In this document: in pieces, positions 6,927 to 11,909 of the stretch
Layout of the letters: the number at the start of each line of letters is the position of its first letter
Numbering within the stretch: position 1 is the stretch's first letter
Assembly: GCA_900547745.1 (NCBI GenBank)
Contig: URHT01000038.1
Location: 1-13,632, forward strand
Direction: 5' to 3'
DNA: 13,632 nt
DNA from: an uncultured Eubacteriales bacterium
Lineage (GTDB): Bacteria > Bacillota > Clostridia > Oscillospirales > Oscillospiraceae
Translations under genes and position numbers: made by a program
Notes under the pieces: generated by a model
What the model was told of the DNA's origin: nothing
Seen by the model: the letters and a program-made list of their open reading frames with translations, nothing else
Database searches by the model: none

Positions 6927-6944
6927 GAGAATATAAGTTGACAT

Positions 6945-6981
6945 AAACCAGACGGCTGCGGTATGGCAGCCGTCTGGTTTT
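6945..6981 (+). terminator. Intrinsic terminator after the regulator
   Basis: AAACCAGACGGCTGC (6945-6959) pairs perfectly with GCAGCCGTCTGGTTT (6966-6980) around the six-base loop GGTATG, ending in T4. It lies 18 bases after the regulator stop. The stem could also act weakly on minus-strand transcripts. Confidence 0.9.
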
Positions 6982-7007
6982 GTTGGCGCTGCTCCGTCCT
7001 CTGTATC

Positions 7008-7044
7008 CGTGACACGGCGGATGCCGGGGGTTCGCCGCGTCACG
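7008..7044. repeat. Hairpin at the 3' end of the XRE remnant
   Basis: CGTGACACGGCGGA (7008-7021) pairs with TTCGCCGCGTCACG (7031-7044) with one A-C mismatch and one G-U, around a nine-base loop. On the minus strand it contains the stop codon of the XRE remnant. No T run follows on either strand, so it is not a clear terminator. Confidence 0.45.
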
Positions 7045-7205
7045 CGTCCCTGGGCCAGTCCAGTCCGCGGGGCAGGCCCAGCAGATAGTCGGCGCTGACA
7101 TGATCGTGCTGGCAGAATTTGACGAGGTAAGCAATAGGCGGCGTATTGTGGCCTGTCTCGTACCGGGCGATCTGCACCTGATGGTAGCCGATGGCGGCCA
7201 GCAGC
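7040..7205 (-). pseudogene. 5'-truncated XRE-family repressor remnant
   Basis: Read on the minus strand, the last ~50 codons before the TGA at 7042-7040 give AAIGYHQVQIARYETG, then NTPPIAYLVKFCQHDHVSADYLLGLPRGLDW. This is the second half of an XRE-type helix-turn-helix: recognition helix, YETG turn and the SADYLLGLP end typical of short Clostridia repressors. The first helices and any start codon are missing. Upstream (7208-7540) the same frame runs antisense through the OB-fold remnant, with no HTH-like residues. The break is near 7196-7208, in a CTG-repeat-like stretch. It has no credible ribosome binding site or promoter and is probably dead. The longer 213-codon open frame starting at 7681 is accidental. 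Confidence 0.72.
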
Positions 7206-7207
7206 AG

Positions 7208-7540
7208 GAGACGGTATCCTATACCCACTACAATGTGACGGAGCTGTTCGATGCCCTGAAGAAGAACGCCCTTAGCGCCGAAAAGACCTACAACGGGCAG
7301 TATGTGGAGATCGAGGGGTATCTGGGCACCATCGACAGCGGCGGCAAGTACATCTGCGTGGAGGCATCGTCCAACAGCTATGACTACCTGTTCGACAGCG
7401 TGCAGTGCTACATCAAGAGTGCGGAGCAGACGGACAGGGTCATGGAGATGAGCGCGGGCGATCCCATCACTGTGCGGGGGAAGATCACCGCAGTCGGCGA
7501 GGTGCTGGGCTATTCGCTGGACATCGACAGCATCGACTAA
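7208..7540 (+). pseudogene. 5'-truncated OB-fold (tRNA_anti-like) protein
   Basis: From about 7208 the frame reads ETVSYTHYNVTELFDALKKN, then AEKTYNGQYVEIEGYLGTID, VQCYIKSAEQTDRVMEMSAG, and ends ITVRGKITAVGEVLGYSLDIDSID. This fits the tRNA_anti-like OB-fold family of small secreted or membrane-linked Clostridia proteins, whose function is unknown. The usual N-terminal signal or membrane segment is absent. The in-frame residues back to ATG 7100 are just the antisense of the XRE remnant and do not look like protein, and that ATG has no Shine-Dalgarno. I therefore read the 147-codon open frame as a chimera, not a gene. A clean terminator follows the stop, a remnant of the intact locus. Confidence 0.7.
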
Positions 7541-7542
7541 GC

Positions 7543-7573
7543 AAAAAAGGACGCCGGGAGGCGTCCTTTTTTT
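7543..7573 (+). terminator. Intrinsic terminator after the OB-fold remnant
   Basis: AAAAAAGGACGCC (7543-7555) pairs with GGCGTCCTTTTTT (7560-7572) around the GGGA tetraloop, ending in T7. It begins two bases after the stop codon. It also isolates the ftsE promoter from upstream transcription. Confidence 0.92.
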
Positions 7574-7663
7574 GCGAAAATTGGGTTTTCGGGGAACCGG
7601 CGGGCAGGGGAAAGCGTCAAAAAACGGGTGGGGCAAATTAAGGAAATATTCATATCTTTCCTG

Positions 7664-7692
7664 TTGCCATTTTGTAACCATTTATATATAAT
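7664..7692 (+). promoter_or_regulatory. Sigma-A promoter of ftsE-ftsX-M23
   Basis: TTGCCA at 7664-7669 and perfect TATAAT at 7687-7692 with a 17-base spacer. The sequence around it (7636-7692) is markedly AT-rich compared with the flanking genes. The leader to the ftsE start would be about 63 bases. Confidence 0.85.
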
Positions 7693-7762
7693 GGGAACAT
7701 CATGGGAGCATCGGTCGAAAAAGGCCACAAGATGTTGCATTGGGACGAACAGGAGCAGAGAT

Positions 7763-8440
7763 ATGATCCGTTTGATAGACGCTGAAAAGGTATACGACAA
7801 CGGGACACACGCCCTCAAGGGAGTGTCCTTTACCGTGGACGATGGGGAATTCGCGTTCCTCGTGGGGCCCTCCGGCTCCGGCAAGTCCACCATTATCAAG
7901 CTGCTGACCGGCGAGGTGGTGCCCACGGCGGGCCGCGTCATGGTCAACGGCTTCTCCATGAGCCGCATTTCCGAGCGGCAGATCCCCTATATGCGCCGCA
8001 CCATCGGCGTCATTTTTCAGGATTTCCGCCTGATCGGCAACAAGACCGTGTACGACAATCTTGCGCTGGCCATGCGGGCGGTGGGCGCCTCCCCCCGGGA
8101 GCTGCGCAGCCGCATCCCCTATGTGCTGGAGCTGGTGGGACTGGCGGACAAGGAGAACCGCTACCCCGACGAGCTGTCCGGCGGCGAGCAGCAGCGTGTG
8201 GCCATCGCCCGGGCGCTGGTGAACAACCCCAGCACCATCGTGGCCGACGAGCCTACCGGCAACCTTGACCCGGGCCGCTCACTGGAGATCATGACCCTGC
8301 TGGAGCGCATCAACGCGCTGGGCACCACCGTGATCGTGGTGACCCACGAGCGGGGGCTGGTGAACCATTTCAACAAGCGGATCATCCTGCTCAACGAGGG
8401 CCGCGTCATCGGCGATGGTATGGGCAGCTACGAGGTGTAA
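7763..8440 (+). CDS. ftsE: Cell-division ABC ATPase FtsE
   Basis: FtsE is the cytoplasmic ATPase of the FtsEX complex, which couples ATP hydrolysis to activation of peptidoglycan hydrolases at the division site or sidewall. I start at ATG 7763 (AGGAG at 7751-7755, 7 bases upstream), giving 225 residues, standard for FtsE; the longer open frame from 7628 crosses the promoter. Motifs: Walker A GPSGSGKST (35-43), Q-loop FQDFRLI, signature LSGGEQQRVAIARAL, Walker B TIVADEPTGNLDP and the H-loop VVTHE. The N-terminus MIRLIDAEKVYDNGTHALKG is typical. The stop is 3 bases before ftsX, so the two are translationally linked. Confidence 0.96.
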   Translation: MIRLIDAEKVYDNGTHALKGVSFTVDDGEFAFLVGPSGSGKSTIIKLLTGEVVPTAGRVMVNGFSMSRISERQIPYMRRTIGVIFQDFRLIGNKTVYDNLALAMRAVGASPRELRSRIPYVLELVGLADKENRYPDELSGGEQQRVAIARALVNNPSTIVADEPTGNLDPGRSLEIMTLLERINALGTTVIVVTHERGLVNHFNKRIILLNEGRVIGDGMGSYEV

Positions 8441-8443
8441 GGC

Positions 8444-9328
8444 ATGCGGCACGATTTTAAATTTTTTATCAGGGAAGGCGCGGGGAACATGTTCTCCCAC
8501 GGGTTCATGTCCTTCGCCGCCATCGGCATCACCGTGGCGTGTCTGCTGATTATGGGCACGTTTACACTGGTGGCGTACAACGCCAACGTGAATCTGGCAG
8601 ACCTGCAGCAGGAGAACGCGGTGCTGGCCTTTGTGGACGACGCGCTGACGGAGCAGGAGGCCAGAGCGCTGCAGACGAAGATCGAAAATGTGAACAACGT
8701 GGCGGACTGCACGTTTATGTCCCGGGACGAGGCTAAGGAGAACTACATCGCCAGGTACGACGGCGACGAGCTGTACGGCGACCTGCCGGCGGACGTGTTC
8801 CGGCACCGGTACGTCATCCATGTGACAGATCCTGACCGCATCATGGAGACGAAGGAGGCGGTGGAGCAGGTGGCGGGCATTGCCAAGGCCCGGGCCGATC
8901 AGGCGGTGGCCGAGGGCTTTACCACCGCACGGAACGTGGCGGGCATCATCAGCATCGCCCTCATCGCCATACTGCTGCTGGTGTCGGTGTTCATCATCAG
9001 CAACACCATCAAGCTGACCACCTTCGACCGGCGGGACGAGATCGCCATTATGAAGATGGTGGGCGCCACCAACGGATTCATCCGGTGGCCCTTCGTGTAC
9101 GAGGGTATGCTGCTGGGCCTGTTCAGCGCCGTTATCGCCTTTGGCCTGCAGTGGCTGCTGTACACCGCCGTGGCGCGGGGCATCGGGACATCCGACACCC
9201 TGCAGATCCTGACGGTGGTGCCGTTTGTGAAGATCTGGCAGCCGGTGGCGCTGGTATTTCTGGGCGCCGGCATCCTGGTGGGCGTGGGCGGCAGCCTGAC
9301 GGCCATTCGGCGGTTCCTGCGGGTATGA
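8444..9328 (+). CDS. ftsX: Cell-division permease-like protein FtsX
   Basis: FtsX is the membrane partner of FtsE and passes the ATPase signal to an extracellular hydrolase. The 294-residue product has the FtsX topology. There is a cytoplasmic N-terminus, TM1 at about 22-45, an extracellular domain at about 46-164, then TM2 (165-187), TM3 (221-243) and TM4 (265-287). The conserved cytoplasmic segment RRDEIAIMKMVGATNGFIRW lies between TM2 and TM3. Its ribosome binding site (GAGGTG, 7 bases upstream) lies inside the ftsE end. The next gene encodes a coiled-coil peptidase, the expected partner of the extracellular domain. Confidence 0.95.
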   Translation: MRHDFKFFIREGAGNMFSHGFMSFAAIGITVACLLIMGTFTLVAYNANVNLADLQQENAVLAFVDDALTEQEARALQTKIENVNNVADCTFMSRDEAKENYIARYDGDELYGDLPADVFRHRYVIHVTDPDRIMETKEAVEQVAGIAKARADQAVAEGFTTARNVAGIISIALIAILLLVSVFIISNTIKLTTFDRRDEIAIMKMVGATNGFIRWPFVYEGMLLGLFSAVIAFGLQWLLYTAVARGIGTSDTLQILTVVPFVKIWQPVALVFLGAGILVGVGGSLTAIRRFLRV

Positions 9329-9349
9329 CGGTATGACAAGGAGAGGAGC

Positions 9350-10555
9350 GTGACCATGAGGAGAGGAAAACGCCTATTGTGCGGCGCGCTGGCGCTGGTG
9401 CTGGGGCTGTCGCTGCTGGCGGCGGCCACCGTGCAGCGGGCCTATGCCACCAAGACGGACGAGGAAAAGAAGTCCGAGGAGCAGGCCCAGCGTCAGGCGG
9501 AGATGGACGAGCTGGAGAAAAAGAAGCAGGAGAAAAGGGAGCGCGTCGCGGAGCTGCAGAAGCAGATCGCAGAGGCCAAGGCCAAGAAAGAGGACGTAAT
9601 GGGCACCAAGACCCTGCTGGATCAGCGGAACCAGCTGCTGATGGAGGAGATCGACGATACCAAGGCGCAGATCGACTTGTATGCCCAGCAGATCACGGAA
9701 TACGAGGAGATGGAGTCGGAGCAGTACGACCTGTTCTGCCAGCAGGTGCGCAGCGAGGAGGAGAGGGGCAGCCTGTCCTACTGGTCGGTGCTGTTCAAGG
9801 CTACCAGCATCGCAGACCTCCTGAACCGGCTGGAGTTCGTCAACGAGGTGGCGGAATACGACCGGAACCTCATCGAGGCCATCCGCCAGACACGGGAGAA
9901 CATCAAGGCGGAGAAGACCGCCATGGAGGAGCAGGAGCAGCTGTTGGCCCAGCAGCAGGACGCGCTGCAGCAGAAGGTGGACGAGGCGGCGGCGCTGATC
10001 GCCGAGTACGCCGCCACCCAGAAGGGCTACGAGGAGCTGGCCGCGGCGGAGGAGAAGGAAGCGAAAGAGATCGAGGCCCAGATCAAGAAGCTGCTGGAGA
10101 CCTCCGATGTGACACCCAGCCCCGGCGGCTTCATCTGGCCGGTGAGCACCAGTAAGATCATTACATCTCCCATGGGCGGGCGCGTGTCCCCCGGCGGCAT
10201 CGGCAGTACCAACCACCGTGGCGTGGATATCGGCGGCGTGGGCACTACCAGCGCGGCCATGGCCACCAAGGCGGGCAAGGTCATTCTGGCCCGGACGGTG
10301 GTGTACGGCTCCTACGGCGGCAGCGGCTACGGCAACTATGTGGTGGTGGATCACGGCGGCGGCTATACCACGCTGTACGCGCACCTCACCTCCGTCTCCG
10401 TCAGCGTGGGACAGATGGTGGGGCAGGGCGATACGGTGGGCATTACCGGCTCTACCGGCAACTCCACCGGCCCGCACCTGCACTACGAGGTGATGATCAA
10501 CGGCGTGAACCAGAACCCGCTGGACTATCTGCCGGGCTACATTGCACGTTGGTGA
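9350..10555 (+). CDS. Secreted coiled-coil M23 endopeptidase, probable FtsEX effector
   Basis: The product is 401 residues from GTG 9350 or 399 from ATG 9356; both have a Shine-Dalgarno (AAGGAG, AGGAG). A signal peptide covers about 1-33 (RRGKRLLCG, hydrophobic core, cleavage near AYA). Long charged coiled coils follow (about 36-130 and 165-250), as in EnvC, CwlO and PcsB. The C-terminus (about 260-401) is an M23/LytM domain. Zinc ligands are visible as H289 and D293 (NHRGVD) and H378 (GPHLHYE), with catalytic histidines H345 (YAHL) and H376, so it should be an active metallo-endopeptidase that cuts peptidoglycan cross-links. E. coli EnvC, by contrast, has a degenerate LytM domain and only activates amidases. 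The gene starts 21-27 bases after ftsX in the same operon and ends at a terminator. Confidence 0.9.
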   Translation: MTMRRGKRLLCGALALVLGLSLLAAATVQRAYATKTDEEKKSEEQAQRQAEMDELEKKKQEKRERVAELQKQIAEAKAKKEDVMGTKTLLDQRNQLLMEEIDDTKAQIDLYAQQITEYEEMESEQYDLFCQQVRSEEERGSLSYWSVLFKATSIADLLNRLEFVNEVAEYDRNLIEAIRQTRENIKAEKTAMEEQEQLLAQQQDALQQKVDEAAALIAEYAATQKGYEELAAAEEKEAKEIEAQIKKLLETSDVTPSPGGFIWPVSTSKIITSPMGGRVSPGGIGSTNHRGVDIGGVGTTSAAMATKAGKVILARTVVYGSYGGSGYGNYVVVDHGGGYTTLYAHLTSVSVSVGQMVGQGDTVGITGSTGNSTGPHLHYEVMINGVNQNPLDYLPGYIARW

Positions 10556-10569
10556 CACGGACATACCGG

Positions 10570-10605
10570 AAAACTCTGCATCATACCATGATGCAGAGTT
10601 TTTTT
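10570..10605 (+). terminator. Intrinsic terminator after the M23 gene
   Basis: AACTCTGCATCAT (10572-10584) pairs with ATGATGCAGAGTT (10588-10600) around the loop ACC. The stem is extended by A-T pairs at its base and ends in T7 (10599-10605). It closes the ftsEX operon. The Shine-Dalgarno of the next gene begins only five bases after the T run. Confidence 0.92.
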
Positions 10606-10621
10606 GCGTGGAGGGCGGCGT

Positions 10622-11290
10622 ATGTACGGGTATATCCGGCAGGGGCGGCGGACGGCGCTGACAAGGGAGCTCATCGGCGGCGTGGCGTTTCAGGTGCTGA
10701 CGGTGGGGACAGGCCCGCTGCGGCGGGTGCGTGCCCGCCGCCTGCTGCGGCGTCTGGCGCGGCAGGGCGTGAGCGCGGCGGTGTTTGAGGACGGCGCATG
10801 GCGGGAGGCGGCGGCGCGGTACGGCATCCGGCCGGTGCCGGTGGGGCCGCTGCGGCTGGCCAAGCTGGGAGAGCTGCTGGACGCCGTGTGTCCGGTGCTC
10901 AGCGGAAAGACCGCGCGGCTGTGCACCGGGGAGGACGGCAGCACGGCGCGGCGGGCGGCGCGGGTGCTGGTGAAGCGGGCCCGGTATGTGGCGGCGGAGC
11001 CGCCGGGACAGGCGGCGCTGGAGCAGTGGCTGCTGGCACGGTACGGCGTGGCGGCGGGCTGCGGCGGTCAGACGCCGGCGGTGACGGTGTGGTGCGGTAC
11101 GGCGGGAGAGGAGCGGGACGGCGCGGCGGTGTATCTGGGGGAGGACTGCACGGCGCGGCAGGAGGTGCGGTACGCGGCGGCGGGGCTGGGGCCGTGGCCG
11201 GTGTCGGAGCAGCTGCTGGCGGCGCTGTTTGCGGCGGGCAGATGGGAGCCATCGCAAATTCATGTGGTATCGGTGACTTCCCGCGCTTGA
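10622..11290 (+). CDS. Uncharacterised arginine-rich protein
   Basis: I do not recognise the family. I start at ATG 10622 (GGAGGG at 10610-10615, 6 bases upstream), giving 222 residues; the in-frame TTG at 10604 is inside the terminator T run. There is no signal peptide or clear membrane segment. The N-terminal quarter is strongly basic (RRVRARRLLRRLARQG). The rest looks alpha/beta: GVSAAVFEDG, YGIRPVPVGPLRLAKLGELL, KTARLCTGEDG, AARVLVKRARYVAAEPP, TPAVTVWCGT. This suggests two Rossmann-like halves, but no nucleotide-binding motif is intact. G+C is extreme (95 of 120 bases at 10921-11040) and arginine is largely CGG. It has no promoter I can see, since it directly follows a terminator, and its last codon overlaps the greA promoter. 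Confidence 0.75.
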   Translation: MYGYIRQGRRTALTRELIGGVAFQVLTVGTGPLRRVRARRLLRRLARQGVSAAVFEDGAWREAAARYGIRPVPVGPLRLAKLGELLDAVCPVLSGKTARLCTGEDGSTARRAARVLVKRARYVAAEPPGQAALEQWLLARYGVAAGCGGQTPAVTVWCGTAGEERDGAAVYLGEDCTARQEVRYAAAGLGPWPVSEQLLAALFAAGRWEPSQIHVVSVTSRA

Positions 11291-11315
11291 CAGGCGGGGG
11301 GAAACTCACTATAAT
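11287..11315 (+). promoter_or_regulatory. Perfect-consensus sigma-A promoter of greA-lysS
   Basis: TTGACA at 11287-11292, 17 bases, TATAAT at 11310-11315: both hexamers and the spacing are at consensus. The -35 overlaps the TGA stop (11288-11290) of the preceding gene. The leader to greA is about 60 bases. Confidence 0.92.
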
Positions 11316-11383
11316 GCAACGTGATATATTGTGCGTATTTTGCCTGTTCAGGGGCATCTTACCAATAGAAAGGAATGTGCAGC

Positions 11384-11857
11384 ATGGCGAAAGAATTCAA
11401 AATGAGTCAGGCCCGCTATGACGAGCTGAAAAAGGAACTGGATTACAGCAAGACCACCCGTGCCGATGAGGTGGCGGAGCTGATCAAGGAGGCCCGCGGC
11501 TTCGGCGACCTCAGCGAGAACAGCGAGTACGATGAGGCGAAAAACGAGCAGGGCAAGCTGTACTCCCGCATCGCAGAGCTGGAGGATATCCTGCTGCACG
11601 CGGTGATCGTGGACGAGAGCGAGGATTCCGACAAGATCTCCATCGGCAGCGTTGTTACCGTAACGGAGCTGGGCAGCGGCAAGCAGCTGCCGACATACCG
11701 TATCGTGGGTTCCCAGGAGGCGGACGTCATGTCCCGCGCCGTCAGCGAGGATTCCCCCTTCGGCAAGGCGCTGATGGGCCACAAGGCCGGCGAGGAGGTA
11801 GTCGTGGAGGCGCCCCGGGGCACGATCCGCTACCGTATCGACAAGATCGAACGCTGA
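11384..11857 (+). CDS. greA: Transcription elongation factor GreA
   Basis: GreA enters the secondary channel of RNA polymerase and stimulates cleavage of backtracked RNA. ATG 11384 is the start: AAAGGA at 11369-11374 is 9 bases upstream, whereas the in-frame ATG 11375 abuts it. The product is 157 residues, the family norm. The N-terminal coiled-coil hairpin carries the acidic tip GDLSENSEYDEAK, with D42 and E45 as the residues that coordinate the catalytic magnesium. The C-terminal FKBP-like domain has SPFGKALMGHKAGEEVVVEAP. lysS follows after 52 bases. That gap holds a small hairpin (GGGCGC/GCGCCC, 11863-11877) with no T run, so the two genes are probably cotranscribed. Confidence 0.96.
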   Translation: MAKEFKMSQARYDELKKELDYSKTTRADEVAELIKEARGFGDLSENSEYDEAKNEQGKLYSRIAELEDILLHAVIVDESEDSDKISIGSVVTVTELGSGKQLPTYRIVGSQEADVMSRAVSEDSPFGKALMGHKAGEEVVVEAPRGTIRYRIDKIER

Positions 11858-11909
11858 GTGCGGGGCGCATGGCGCCCGGCATTGGCAATATACAAAGGAG
11901 GGCTGCAAA

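Noticed and set aside
6938..6966. A perfect TTGACA at 6938-6943 as a promoter upstream of the 7100 frame
   Set aside because: No acceptable -10 at 16-18 bases (GTATGG/TATGGC), and the position lies inside the terminator of the regulator.
5580..7043. A 487-codon minus-strand open frame opposite the regulator
   Set aside because: It spans two promoters and a terminator of the plus strand and has shadow-like composition; the regulator on the plus strand is a clear family member.
7100..7540. A 147-codon plus-strand open frame as one intact OB-fold gene
   Set aside because: Its first ~36 codons are the antisense of an XRE helix-turn-helix remnant, there is no Shine-Dalgarno at ATG 7100, and the family's N-terminal signal or membrane segment is missing.
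7040..7681. A 213-codon minus-strand open frame as one gene
   Set aside because: Only the last ~50 codons look like protein (XRE). The rest is antisense to the OB-fold remnant and runs through the terminator at 7543-7573.
9374..11263. A 629-codon minus-strand open frame opposite the M23 and unknown genes
   Set aside because: Arg/Pro/His/Leu-rich shadow composition; it reads through the antisense of a coiled coil and a terminator hairpin.
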